From contig NC_063019.1 of the NCBI RefSeq assembly GCF_020509005.1, forward strand, positions 3,348,001 through 3,412,000: DNA of 64,000 nt, in the 5' to 3' direction. Positions 11,521 through 22,573 of the stretch are shown piece after piece; position 1 is the first letter of the stretch; every line of letters begins with the position of its first letter. Under the pieces are notes generated by a model. It did no database searches, was not told the origin of the DNA, and worked only from the letters and a program-made list of their open reading frames with translations. Origin of the DNA: Fulvia fulva. Lineage: Eukaryota > Ascomycota > Dothideomycetes > Mycosphaerellales > Mycosphaerellaceae. Made by a program: the position numbers and the translations under genes.

Positions 11521-12660
11521 TGTAGCCGATATATAGTCCCTAGACATATAGTCTCCTATATAGTTCGAGTAGGCCTACTTGTTTATACACGTGTAGGTTT
11601 GGTGTCTATACTATTAGTATTTAAAGCATTAGAGGACACGAAAGGATAAGGAGTGCTTTTCTACTATCTTAAGGCTATATTACTAGATTAGGCCTTGTTC
11701 TATCGCTAGATCTACCGCTTTCGCGTCTTATAGCTATACTATTAGCGCCGAGGCCTTCTTGCCTTCTAGCCATTTCCTATAGAGCCAAGTCGCCTTCTAG
11801 ATTAGAGAGTTAAGAGTGACCGGGTTGTCCTCTTAGAGAGTACGTAGGTAACCTTAGTTAGTTAGGTCGAACTCCTTAGGTATATCGTAGACTAGGATCG
11901 TAAATTGCTTCGTTAAGACCTTCGCTAATACCGTAACCTTAGATACCTACTATAGCTATGCCTCTAGGTACCTCCTAGTAGTAGTAGAGCTAGTATAGAT
12001 CTATAGAGTACCGTTAGACTATTAGTTCACTACGACTACCTCTAGTTAATTAATTCGTTAGGCGAGCTCCTTATTCGATAGCTTCGTAACTTCGGCCTAG
12101 TCTTCCTTTACTATAATACGGATCGTAACTATATCGTACGTTAGGCGGGGGCCTAGTATCGATACCGCGACTAATACCTAGCTATAGGGGTATTAATTCC
12201 GGGTAGCCTTATTAATCGCCTAAGACGTCGTCCTTATTTCTTATTACTCTCGGTAATACGACAGTATAAGCGCCGTGCGTAGCTAAGTGATTATTACCTA
12301 TAGAGACCGGTATAGGAGCTAATCGTTAGTTTCTATACTTTTTACGTCCTCTATAAGTTGCTACTAGTTGTCTTAGGGGAGCTTCGCCTATAGAGCCGTA
12401 GGCGCCGGTAGTACCGTAGCCTAGGCTACTATTACCTAGGAGTTGCCTAATGTAGCTAGGTACCTCCGCGGCGTTTAGAGCTAAAGAAATAGGGTGAAGA
12501 GAACTTTAAGCTATCTAAATTAAATGAGGTAGAACTCCCTTAATTCTAGGGGTAGTAGCCGGCTTTATAGATCGTTAGGATAGCCTTGATAAGAGCTTTC
12601 GAATGTGTTGTATTTGGCGATATAAGGAGAAAATCCTCGACCGTCCTCGTCCTAATAATA
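11521..12660 (-). mobile_element. RIP-degraded LINE ORF1-region fragment, minus orientation
   Basis: The minus strand reads, through stops, a segment like ...NSLI.KATWLYRKWLEGKKASALIV, followed by a degenerate CFKY..YRH that aligns with the first zinc knuckle of the lightly mutated LINE. Positions 12045-12555 are an inverted repeat of 5245-5765. This is an older copy of a LINE related to the one beside it, and it is heavily RIP-mutated. It stops near 11520 where the younger LINE begins. Confidence 0.7.
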
Positions 12661-12679
12661 ATAAGTAATATATATAAGT

Positions 12680-12865
12680 TAGGGGTAGTAATATAGACTA
12701 CGTACGTTTAGAGGGAAAGCTAATCTAGATAAGGAGAAGTCGGGGGCGGGAAGGGTTTTCACCTATTCGGGTTTCCCTTTATATATAATAATAGATATAT
12801 ACCTATATAGACTAAATAGGGTCCTAGAATAGGGGAATAACAAATCGATCTATCTATTATAAAGG
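12680..12865 (+). mobile_element. LINE 3' end fragment with TCTA tail, plus orientation
   Basis: This closely matches the last about 180 bases of copies A (1758-1935) and C (about 16100-16275), including the G-rich motif GTCGGGGGCGGGAAGGG and the terminal ATCTATCTA repeat. It directly follows the minus-oriented ORF1 fragment. The pair therefore forms an inverted arrangement of 5' region and 3' end. Confidence 0.75.
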
Positions 12866-15290
12866 GTTTAAGTAGGGATCTTTCTATTTACTATATATAG
12901 CATAACTAGATAAGAAGCTATTACCGGATTATATTTATCTATAGAGTAGTTTGTAGCTAGTAGGGAGTATGCCGATATACTTAAAACCTTGCCTCCCTTA
13001 GGAGGCCTATATTTATGTATATACTTTTTCTCGTTTTCTCGTAACTCTAACTCGTACGGTCTACTACGTATTACGCTTACGGAGTAGACTAGGCGTTTCC
13101 CGCGCCGCCGGCATTATTAGCGTTACTACTATTACTACCGTTACGGCGGTTATTACTTAGGTTATAGCCTAGCGTAAATAGGCGGCGGGCGACATCTCGA
13201 AAGGGGTACTAATCGGTGTCGACACGGCGGTGACCTTCTTATTCGCATTTTAAGCACCGATTCTAATCGATATATTCCTAGGCGCGAGTAGTATCTAAAG
13301 GTTAGATATACTAAAATGCCTAAGGTCGATTAGCCTACTTAGTCTTAGCGTTCGGATTAGTATTATTACCGCTACTACCCGAAGCCGTATCCTTCTTATC
13401 GTCGTTACCCTTAGTAGTCTTCTTGTTACCTTAGGTCTTATTACTATTACCGGTCTTACCGTACTTAAGGTTAAACGCCTTAAACTTGTCCTCGTAGTTA
13501 TATAGAGTAGACACGACTTGCTTAAGGGTTATATTGACTATGTCCTCGTTTATAATACGATTTTCGTAGCGCGAGTTTAACTTACGGAGTAGGAAGTCCT
13601 TCTCGAGTTTCTTTTCCTTTACGCCGTTATTAAGGTTAACGATATCGGCGTTCTTACGGAAGGATAGGTAGAAGTCACTAAACTTCTCCTTATTACCCTA
13701 CTATAGACTATTAAGCTTAGTTATAGCATTAGTATAGGCATTACGGGTACCGTAGCGCCGGGCTAGATCTTCTATTATCTTATCTATAGAAGCGTACTAA
13801 GTAGTCGTGCCTTCCGTAGACTTAGTAAGACTAGGGATCTTTAAGTCGATATAGGTCTATATACCGTTCTTTAACTAGCTCTAGACGTTCTAAAGGGAGT
13901 CCTTTATAGTACGCTACTTCGAGGCTTAGAGCTTAGCTTCGGTAGTACGCTACTACTCTTAGAACTTAATATCGTCGCTCTTTAGATCGAACTTAGTAGG
14001 GGCCTTTAGCTCGTTAGAGGACTTTATACTAGTAGTTATATCGGTATCGTAAGTCGTATATACGGAGATAGGGTTGCTATCTAAGTCGGTACTCGGGCGA
14101 TTCTTCCTACCCTTACGACTACTATCCTTACGGCTATTCTAACGGCCCTTATTACCGTCGTCCTCGTCGTCTAATAAGTCCGATAAATCCGGGTCCGACT
14201 TCTTCTTATTAGGCTTACCTCTATTTTGCCGACGCTCTAGTAACTCTTTAGACTCGGTTCGCTAAGGTAGTAGGTCTTACTTTTCCTTAGACCGGCTACG
14301 GTCTATCTCTTACTTCTTAAGCTTAGTAGTACGCTTCTCGGCTACTACGAGCTTAGTCTCGGTCTCTACTAGCTTACTCTCCGCTACCTTATACTACGTA
14401 TAATATACCTTCTTTATATCTTTAGCCCTCGTAAGCTCGTCTAGGTCAATAACAATAGTATTATCGCGCTTAGCGAGCTCCTCCTTTAGTCGCGTAACCT
14501 CCTCTTCTAGGGACTATCTAGTCGCCTATTCCGTATCGATTATATCCTCGAGTCGGTCTATCTAGTCCTTAGTATCTTACGCCTTACGGAGGTTAATACA
14601 GTTAGCTATATCGAGTATAGTATTAAGTTTATACGTACGTCGGTAAGCGGACTCGATATTATAGAGGATCTTATAGATCTACTAGAGATAGTCATTAACC
14701 GTCTTCTTAAACTTGTCTATATTTAACCCGTTTAACGAGTCGAAGGCTTCCTAGAAGTTGTCGATAGTAACTCTCCTCTTCCTTAGTACCTTAGTACCCT
14801 TATCTTCTATCTTATCCTCGATAAACTCCGCCCTATATAGGTTAGCTAAGTTTAGCTCTATCTCGACCTCCTCTTCCTTAATTGCCTTAAGTTAGTCGAA
14901 CACCTTCTTATACTACTTACGGTACTAGTTATTCTCGTCGAGGAGCCTATTTACGATATCCTCTTTACGTCCTTAAGTCTATATCGCCGGGTTCGCGCTA
15001 TCGTTATCGGGTAGATCGGATAGTAGGGTAAAGAAGGATAATCTATTAAGAGACGCGTAATAAACGCGTCTATTAGTATTCTCTATACTTACGCCTAGTA
15101 CGCCGGTACCGGTCTGTCTCGCTATTATTACTATATTAGCTATAATCTACTTTAAGGTACGACTTAGCGAGTACGATACCTAATCTTAGTACTTCCTCGT
15201 ATACTATCGCGGTTTCTCTAGAATCTCCCGAATATAGCTTCTCGTATCTCTCTATACGTTAGTAATAATCTATTCGAAGTATTATAAGTA
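12866..15290 (-). mobile_element. RIP-degraded Ty3/Gypsy-like Gag remnant
   Basis: On the minus strand a long Gag-like reading frame can be followed through TAG stops from about 15060 to 13080. There is a coiled-coil stretch (EEEVTRLKEELAKRD and a KLVETETKLVVAEKR segment), then a capsid-like part (DFYLSFRKNADIV, NRIINEDIV), a basic linker and a degenerate zinc knuckle (CLKC...GHRR) near 13250. This resembles Gag of fungal LTR retrotransposons. No protease, RT or integrase follows within the copy, so it is partial. LTRs were not delimited. Confidence 0.6.
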
Positions 15291-15525
15291 GGTATAAGTA
15301 TATAGTCGGGTAAGGTACAAGTCGAATAGATGTTCTATCTAAGGGAGGCGCGGAGGGCGCGAGAGTTATATACGGGCGCCAAGCCGCTAGTCGGATTAGT
15401 CAGTAGGCGCGAGGTCTAGGTACGTGCCCGTAGGTTTAAGTAAATATACGCCGGTACGGTAATATCTATATATTATACTATAAGTTATAGTTATAACGAA
15501 ATATATATAGTTATATATATATTTA
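15291..15525. other. RIP-affected AT-rich stretch, possible LTR remnant
   Basis: This lies upstream of the minus-strand Gag remnant and ends in a TATATA-rich run at about 15480-15525. Its position fits a former LTR or leader, but no second copy is visible in the window to prove it. Confidence 0.3.
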
Positions 15526-16275
15526 CTAGCCGAACTACCGGGCAAGGGACGAATAGCTAGTAATATAATAGGAAGGTAAGAAATCGTTTATAGAGCAACT
15601 ATAGAAAGAGAGGTAGAACAACCAGGTTGTAGGGCATAGTAGACGCCCTTAGCTAGCGGGACAACCTAAGGAATGGTCACCTATAAAATCCGCGGTTAAG
15701 TACCCCCCGAAGCTCATCTACTACCGCCTTACGAGGGTATAGAGTAGTATAGCAACCTAACTACGAAGCGAACACATCGGCCTCTAGGGGTACCTATTAT
15801 AGAGGAAGGTTCCAGGATACACAAATACTAGCTACCCCTACGGCTATCGCTCCTAGAACGTACGGTACGCACTCCTCGTCTGTCTAAGGTAGTCGCTAGG
15901 AAGGGGGGAGTAGATAGTAAAGGCGAGGAACCGGACGATTAGGGCACTTCTTAACAACGCTAAGGACCTACGGCGTATTACGAACTGGATACTAGAGAAG
16001 GGCTGGCTAGAACAGTACCGCCTAGTAGGAGTAGTATAGGAAGAGAGGACACGACGTAGCGCGACGAGACCGGCTAGGAGCGGGGGCTAACGGGGTAGTG
16101 ACATAGACTACGTACGTTCAGAGGGAAAGCTAAACTAGACAAGGAGTAGTCGGGGGCGGGAAGGGTTTTCACCTATTCGGGTTTCCCTTTGTACATAACA
16201 ATAGATATATACCTATATAGGCCGGATAGGGTCCTAGAACAGGGGAATGACAAATCTATCTATCTATATATTTAC
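15526..16275 (+). mobile_element. 5'-truncated LINE copy C (3' end with TCTA tail)
   Basis: This is a direct repeat of copy A positions about 1187-1935: the C-terminal Cys-rich coding end, the 3' untranslated region and the ATCTATCTATC tail at about 16253-16270. At several matched positions it still has CA or TG where copy A has TA, for example near 15620, so it has been less altered by RIP. The 5' truncation is typical of target-primed reverse transcription. It marks the inner edge of the left repeat block. Confidence 0.85.
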
Positions 16276-16357
16276 TAGTTATAAGTTATAGATTATATAA
16301 CTAAATAAGAAAGATATTTCAAAAATACCTAAAAATAGCGAGTTGAGAAATATGCCG

Positions 16358-16503
16358 GGGTTATAGCAGTATTTTTCAACACAATAAGGGTTGTAGCAGT
16401 ACTTTCTTAACACAATAAAGGGACATAGCAGTACGCTTTTATGATAAAGTGATACAGCGGTATTTCCCGACACAATGAGGGACATGAGAGTATTTCACCG
16501 CTC
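16358..16503. repeat. Degenerate minisatellite, about five units of about 30 bp
   Basis: Units start near 16358, 16388, 16420, 16450 and 16479. Each has the pattern GGG(A/T)xATAGCAGTA, then a T-rich stretch, then a variant of ACACAATAA. The units diverge from each other at several positions. The array lies between the LINE tail and the first gene of the island. On the minus strand it translates to a short YCYNP-type repeat, which I treat as chance. Confidence 0.7.
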
Positions 16504-16535
16504 TAACTTGTGTCACAGGTGCAAGCTTCACAGGC

Positions 16536-17435
16536 TTGCGAAACTTCCCCATGGACATCACCAGATTCCAGGAGATGCAATTGCCTGGCAAAGAGTATGC
16601 AGAGGCAATTGGCTCAGCTATGGCAGTCCTCCACTGGGAGGCACAGATTGACTGCAACGACATCGAGTTTGTCCTGGGCTCGTCGCCGACCACTCTCGAG
16701 AGAGCTCGTATGACTTCCAGCGAACTCAAGGAGCTGAAACCAGAGACTAGCACGTACAACGCGGTCTACGGACCGTCAATAGTCAACTTCGAAAAGCGCG
16801 TCATGTCTCTATGGGCTATGGACTTCGACCAGTGCAAATCCATTTCTATGGACGCAGCTGGTCTGGACTTAGCTGTTTCGGCCCTAGAGCGCAACAACTA
16901 CATTCCAAGACCCGGCAGCGGCCGTGCCTACCAGGAGGACCTTTCAGTGGCATTCCGCGAGACCTACCTCAAAGTCTCTAAAACAATCCTTCCAGCTAAG
17001 TACCGACCACTCGCCGACCAGTTCATCTCTAAGATGGGTGCAGCTTGCGCACGGTACTACAACAAGTACCCGGATCAGAAGGAGAGTGGTACTTCCAGGT
17101 CTGCAAGTGCTTCGAAAGGGTTTGGAGCACCCAACCCAGCGGCAAACACCTCACGCCGAGGTGACGAGCGTAGCTGGAGCCAAAACGATGAGAGCAAGTT
17201 CTCAAGCAGAGGAGGGGGCGGCGGCAATGCTTCAACTCGGTCGCGCGACGATGATCGAGGCAGAGGTGGTAGAGAGGGAGATAGCAGAGGCAGAGGTAGT
17301 CGTGGCGAAGGTGATCAAGGCTCAGGCGGTCAAGGCTCGGGCAATCGCGGCTCAGGCAGTCGTGGCTCAGGCCGTGGTATGGCAGACGTGGATCTCAGTA
17401 GACGTGGGATTAGGGGAGGCAGGGGTAGAGGTTGA
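16536..17435 (+). CDS. DUF3669-like protein (C-terminal domain) with RGG-rich tail, probably 5'-truncated
   Basis: The first about 165 residues resemble the conserved C-terminal part of the fungal DUF3669 (so-called zinc finger) family: MDITRFQEMQLPGKEYAEA, an ILHW-like AVLHWEAQIDCNDIEFVLG block, then LWAMDFDQC and a YIPRPGSG segment. The last about 120 residues are low-complexity and rich in Arg and Gly (RGRGGREGDSRGRG-type repeats), a composition common in RNA-binding tails. Family members usually have another about 150-200 N-terminal residues that are not found upstream. The frame stays open a few codons upstream to a possible CACAG splice acceptor near 16518. The gene may have lost its 5' half at the repeat boundary, or a further exon is missed. 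The molecular function of the family is unknown. Confidence 0.6.
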   Translation: MRNFPMDITRFQEMQLPGKEYAEAIGSAMAVLHWEAQIDCNDIEFVLGSSPTTLERARMTSSELKELKPETSTYNAVYGPSIVNFEKRVMSLWAMDFDQCKSISMDAAGLDLAVSALERNNYIPRPGSGRAYQEDLSVAFRETYLKVSKTILPAKYRPLADQFISKMGAACARYYNKYPDQKESGTSRSASASKGFGAPNPAANTSRRGDERSWSQNDESKFSSRGGGGGNASTRSRDDDRGRGGREGDSRGRGSRGEGDQGSGGQGSGNRGSGSRGSGRGMADVDLSRRGIRGGRGRG

Positions 17436-18486
17436 GGTCAAGGTGGAGAGGCAACATATTGGTCAAGCGTGTATGATTAGCGGTACGAAGAATTGTTTCA
17501 TGTGACATTCGAGCCTTCAGTGTGGCGTTCAGTGGGTATGTACAGGCATAGGCAGGAGCGGAGAGGAGATACAGCGTTGGAGAAAGGGCCCAATCAGGGC
17601 CGCGATGTCTTGGTTAATGAGGATTATCTTTCAGAGCCTGGACGAGTACTGCTGCGAGGCGCTCATTACCGTCCGGCGATACGCTAGCTATGGTGCTGTA
17701 GCGCGGTCGCAGCGCTCAATAGGCTTGTCTCGCGTTGAGTGACTACAGGGTTTACCTCCACGGCTCTCTTTCTCTCCGAAAGGATAAGCATCACAATGAA
17801 GAGACGGTCGACCTTGTTCCATTCTCCGACTACTAAAGCCTACTGCAAAGTCTTAAGAGTCTGTCAAACCTCTCACATGCCAACCCTTCACCCCTAATAC
17901 CAACAAGGGTCACATCCCTCCGCATAATACAGCCGAACATACACATGCTCGACCCTACTCGGCAGCATACGGCATACCGAGTCTCTTTGTTCGCAACGTG
18001 GCCTTCCGAGTCGCGAGACGCGAGACACGAGACGCGAGAGCCGACAGCCATGCACAAAAGGCTCTCTTCCAGTACCAACCCTCTTCCTTTCCTTCCACAA
18101 CAACAAAGGGACCTGGCCACAGCCACAGTCCCTACACTGAAATCAACAGGGGAGGGCGAACAGGCCCTCTCCTGTTTTGCGTTTGGTGGGAGGGATGTGA
18201 AAGTTGTTGGCAGGGTGCATCGCCGTGGTCGGGTTGTGGGCGGGACGTTCGTGCTTTCATTGATAGACTTCAGGGTTCATGGAGTGCTGTGCCTCCCTTT
18301 CCATAGTATACCCTCCTTATATGCTTACTTGCAGACATTTGATGATCTGCAAGTAGCCATAGATCGTCGACCACTGCGCAAGAACGACATAGCTTTAGCA
18401 TATAGTCATTTTCGATGACAGAGAGAGGGCATTGGGGTAGACTCGCTGTGATTATGTCGAAGCTGCTGTATATCTGCCAAGAGATA
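17436..18486. other. Intergenic region, no supported gene
   Basis: There are open frames in several phases, the longest at 17945-18418 on the plus strand. None shows a recognisable domain, and both strands are equally open. A short GAGACGC-type repetition occurs near 18010-18040. The region lies downstream of both flanking genes. Confidence 0.5.
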
Positions 18487-19736
18487 TCAATCATCCCAAC
18501 ACCACCTTCTCCCAATCCACTTGATTACATAAACCAACCCAACCAACACGGGCACCTCAACCAACGGCCCCACCATACTCGCCAACGCCTCATCACTATC
18601 CGCCCCAAACGTCGCCACCGCCACCGCAATCGCCAGCTCAACATTATTGCTCGCAGCCGTGAAACTCTGCGTCGCCGACAACCTATACCCAAACCCCATC
18701 CTCCTACACACGCACAGCGTCGCAAAGAAAATCACCGCAAAATAACACACCAGCGGCGCCGCTACTCTCACCACCGATACAGTTTGATGCACAACTTGCT
18801 TCCCCTGCGACGCGAAGAGGACGAGGATGGTGTAGAGGAGGCCGATCAGGGACCAGGGGGCGAGGTATTTGAGGAAGGTGGTGTCGTACCATTTGGCGTT
18901 TACGGCGCGGAGGGTGAAGCGCGTGAGGATTGCTGCGGCGAGGGGGACGCCTAGGAAGACTCCGACGCTGCGGGCGACGATGGAGTAGGAGACTGAGTTG
19001 CCGCCGCCGTGGCCGATGATTTTGACGAAGAGGATGGCGAGGGGGGCGTAGAGGACCATTTGGAGGATTGAGTTGACGGCTACGAGGATGGCGCAGTAGT
19101 CTTCGTCGCCGCCGGCGAGGTTGGTCCAGATGAGGACCTGGTGAAACGCTGTTAGCGAGGTTGTGGATGAAATTTGGAACAGGGGAGAGATCTTACCATA
19201 GCGATACACCGCGCCAACCCAACAAAGATAAGCCCATTCCTAAGCCCCGGCTCGTCAGGCAGGAACGCCCACGCCAGTCCAAGCATAACCAATGGCGCGA
19301 CGATCCAGTTCACAACAATGCTGAAGCCTAGCCGGATCCAAATCTGTCGATGTGCGAAGACTTTGTGGAGCGTTTCGTACTTGACTTTGCATAGAATGGG
19401 ATACATCATGACCAGCAGGCCCACAACGATGGGAATCGAGACGTCGACGAACTTTCCTCTTTGCAGAGCGGGACCGACATCTTCAACAAGGTTGCCGAGT
19501 AGAATACCGATGATGATGGCGAGGAGGATCCAGATGACGAGGAATCTGTCGAGCCAGCCGAGTCCTGCGTAGATTGAGGTTTTGGGAGGAGGGATGTCGG
19601 TGTTGCTTTGCTTCTCTGGGTCTTGGAGCTGTTGCGAGGTGAGGATCGCTGCTGCGGGAGTTGGCTTGTTCATTGTGAGGTCGAGGTGATGTGGGCATTC
19701 TGCATCATCTGTTGGGTAGTGCTCGTGAGCGGTCAT
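18487..19736 (-). CDS. ACR3: Arsenite efflux permease Acr3 (ArsB/BART superfamily)
   Basis: A plasma-membrane exporter that extrudes arsenite (and antimonite in some species). There are two exons, 19736-19197 and 19137-18487, joined by a 59-nt intron (GTAAGA...CCAG), giving 396 residues. After a hydrophilic N-terminus, WLDRFLVIWILLAIIIGILLG starts the first of about ten membrane segments. The family hallmark Cys lies in GLARCIAM, right before the intron, and the conserved Asn-Glu pair in ASNNVELAIAVA near the C-terminus. Both residues are essential in studied Acr3 proteins. The length matches fungal Acr3 (about 400). No arsenate reductase or arsenic-responsive regulator gene is next to it. 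Its 3' end faces the DUF3669-like gene. Confidence 0.93.
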
Positions 19737-19929
19737 ATACCATCGGCAACAGCCCAGAATGTCAATGGAAGTCGCTGGTGCTCGAGCGTAGAGCCAATCA
19801 TGTCTTGCTGGTGACAGCCTCTGGCCATGTGAAAGCCAGACATACCAGTGTAGTCAGCAGCCAATCAGAAAAGCCCAGTGACAAGACCCGAGTTCCAGAA
19901 TATGCGATGCCATCCAATGTTGATGCCTT

Positions 19930-20478
19930 TCAATCATCTTCCGACACTTCATAGGTATTTTCTTCAAAGCTTGGTTGCAGTGCCAACTTGTTCAGATCAT
20001 TGAGCGCATCCTCAACCAACGACGGTGGCGAGTGATGATTTTCGTCTTGTATGCGCACCAAGTCGCTTCCAGACACATCGTCGTAGTCAGGCAACTCGTC
20101 CTCGTCTGAATTGCTGCCATCGTCTGAAGTAGCCAAGTCCTCGTCGCCGTCGACCTCGACACTTTCGATCACGACCATGTCCTTGTCGTACTTCGGCCAC
20201 TCCTCATGGCGTGGGCGTTCTTCGTGCTCAATGAGCGCAGCATCTTCGACGTGAAGGCTGCTTGTTTCAAAGTGTGCAGACTGTGGTAGTCTGTTTCCGC
20301 TGTCATGATTCGAGTGTACAGCCAAGTGCATGTGTTTCTGACTGTTGACCCGCTCCAGCATATCAAAATGGCCAAGCATTCTCCGTAAATCGCGATCCTT
20401 GCGCGCAATCTCATTCCTCAACTTGCTCTCCACCAAAACATGCATCCGATCTGTTGCAATAGTTGAATTGAACTGCAT
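19930..20478 (-). CDS. Hypothetical acidic protein
   Basis: A single open frame of about 182 residues starts at the Met in MQFNSTIATDRMHVLVESK. The frame is open further upstream to a Met at 20553 (207 residues), but that extension is Cys-rich and less convincing. The N-terminal third is charged and probably helical (LRNEIARKDRDLRRMLGHFDML). The C-terminal half is strongly acidic (DGDEDLATSDDGSNSDEDELPDYDD) and ends EVSEDD. No domain is recognised. It lies head-to-head with Acr3 transcription upstream (tandem, minus strand). Confidence 0.4.
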   Translation of the reverse strand: MQFNSTIATDRMHVLVESKLRNEIARKDRDLRRMLGHFDMLERVNSQKHMHLAVHSNHDSGNRLPQSAHFETSSLHVEDAALIEHEERPRHEEWPKYDKDMVVIESVEVDGDEDLATSDDGSNSDEDELPDYDDVSGSDLVRIQDENHHSPPSLVEDALNDLNKLALQPSFEENTYEVSEDD

Positions 20479-20553
20479 TGTGGCAAAGCAAAACGTCCCG
20501 AATGTGAATGCACAATGGCAGAGCGGGAGACGAGCACATACTGACCATATCAT

Positions 20554-21540
20554 ACATCTTGTGCTGTTACGCGTTCTTCACCAATACACTCGACGCCATG
20601 ACGTGCTGGAGTCGTGGCGAGCACTACTTTATTCTGGGCGGCTTGCTGGCGGAAGGAGACATCTCCGGCGAATTGACTCGTCGGCGCCTTGCCGTTATCC
20701 TTGTTGCCGATCATGCCGGTTCGTGCCGAAGTTCTGATCGGGCGGTTCGGCAGCGCTAGTATCGCAGTCTCGAGAAGGGACAAAGTGCTTAAGCGGCTCA
20801 GGTGTCTGGACTGGAGGGACGACGGAGACAGCTCAACGAGGATCCACTCTGAGTGTTGTTGAATCTGTTAGTATCGCGGGAGCTGACCAGTTCGTAGGCA
20901 GGGGGACGTAGGGTGGACGGTGCAAAGTGGACGAAGAGATCTGTGTCTACAGGTGAATACTGTCGCTATGTGTAGTATCAGTCCCGGAATAGAGCTAATT
21001 GTCGATGTCGCTTATGCTGGAGATGGCGTCGCGGCAGAACCACGTCAGTAGTTGGATTTGTCATTCGATTGCAAGACGGGGCCGGGGTTAGGGTATGATG
21101 GCAGCTTCTGGAGGCCGGCGTGGCGTGGTTTCCCACAAATAGGTCAGGCGAGTTACGTCTCGAGCCAGTGGGCGGAACTGGCGCTATGCTCGGGCGTGTC
21201 CGATGTCCTGAAGCCAGACACCAACGCCATGCTACGGATATGAGATGCTGGCCCAAGACAGGGAGCATTGCGGCTACACTGAAGTTCAGGCTTCTGGATG
21301 GTGATTCTTGATCAGACCATAGCCCGAACAGCTGAAGCTCAGTTCAAGCCCTCCGTGCGGTCGTGCCGTGTCGTTTCCGCCCCGAGGATAGTTTGGCTTC
21401 GGGATCTGGCCCAATGATCAAAGCAGGTTATGGTTGCTCTGCTGAAGCGATCAGGAAATGCAGCAACGTTGCTGGTCGTGGCTATTGCGCCGCCGCGCGG
21501 ATGGCCGTACATTGATAGGTGGTGGCGATGTCGTCTCCGG
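20554..21540. other. Intergenic region, no supported gene
   Basis: This lies between the acidic hypothetical and the Zn2Cys6 regulator. Short ORFs occur in all frames without recognisable motifs. Confidence 0.5.
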
Positions 21541-22573
21541 CTAGGAGGCACCGTTCCCTAATGCTGGATCTATGTTTGAATGAGATGCTCCATCGTTCGT
21601 GCTGCCACCCAGAGCGGGATCGAGAAATTGCGCGGGATCCGACGGAGGCGGCGGGTTGGCAGAAGCTCTCAGGTTCTGAAGACTGCTATTCCAGTCGACA
21701 AGCTGCATGAGCTGCTGAGTCGAGTTGCCTGAGTCTGATCGAATACCTGAGGCGCCCATGGAAGGTACAGAGTTTCCGCCGGACGATGCACTATAGGTCT
21801 GCAGGAATTGCATCATGGTTTGGTACTGCTCGTTCCACTGTTCAGGAGATCCTGACCAGCCAGGCGCAGGCTGAAGCTCGAAGGGCATTTCCGTAGGATT
21901 CGTTCGGCCATATGCTGGAGATCCCAGCATATTGTTGTTGGGCGCCGCGTTATCCAGGCGAGGCATTCGAGTAGTTGATGGATCTGGGGTCAATTGATAC
22001 TCAGCAGGCCTCTTGGATGACCCAGACAGTCCCTCGTCAAAAGATTCGGGTGCAAACTTTTCCAGAAGCTGTGAGATCTCGAAAGAGTCTGGACTCCGCT
22101 CTACGCCTTCCTCATAGCGCGCGATCGTGGAGGCCATCCTTTGGACAGCGGTACAAAGTCGCCTTTGCTGACTGCGCAAGACAGCGACTTGACTGGCAGA
22201 AACTTGTGTTTCCCGCTGAACAGGTCTCGAGTAAGCGCAGATAACACCCTTTTGCTGGCATTTGGCGCATGGTCGCTGGCCGTTGCACTGTGCGCAAAGG
22301 GTGTCAGTCCAATGCACGGCGCATAATCGCGCGAAGGAAACTACCTTTATCTTCTTCGAGCGGCAAGAGTCGCACGCAGCTATAGACGCTCCATATCAGT
22401 CAAGTTCACGTGGCATATATGTATGGACGTGGTCGAGTGTTACCTGCTGCTCGGGTCGGTCCTCTTTCGTCGCCATTTTCGGGCGCGGGCGGCGTGACCG
22501 CCTGCGGTTCTTGACGTGGTGGCGCCGTGGTTGCTGGTCTGATGACTTTTTTCTTGGGGGCGATGATGAACAT
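21541..22573 (-). CDS. Zn2Cys6 (GAL4-type) transcription regulator
   Basis: A fungal binuclear zinc cluster DNA-binding protein, nuclear, probably controlling nearby genes. There are three exons: 22573-22444, 22379-22345 and 22287-21541. The introns are 64 and 57 nt with GTAACA...ATAG and GTAGTT...ACAG borders, and the product is 303 residues. The zinc cluster is split by the second intron and reads C-X2-C-X6-C-X5-C-X2-C-X6-C (Cys 45, 48, 55, 61, 64 and 71), with the usual basic stretch RSKKIK. A short possible coiled coil follows (AVLRSQQRRLCTAVQRMA). The rest is Ser/Pro/Gln-rich, fitting an activation region. No fungal-specific middle homology domain is seen, so the protein is short for the class. 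It is divergent from the hydrolase gene. Confidence 0.85.

Noticed and set aside
1..16275. CRISPR array or bacterial mobile element
   Set aside because: There are no regularly spaced identical repeats; elements and introns are of fungal type.
16279..16759. Minus-strand ORFs with repeated YCYNP motifs over the minisatellite
   Set aside because: The repetition comes from the DNA tandem units; there is no start context, domain or intron evidence for a gene.
18415..18954. Plus-strand ORFs over the Acr3 gene
   Set aside because: Shadow frames of the clearly conserved minus-strand permease.
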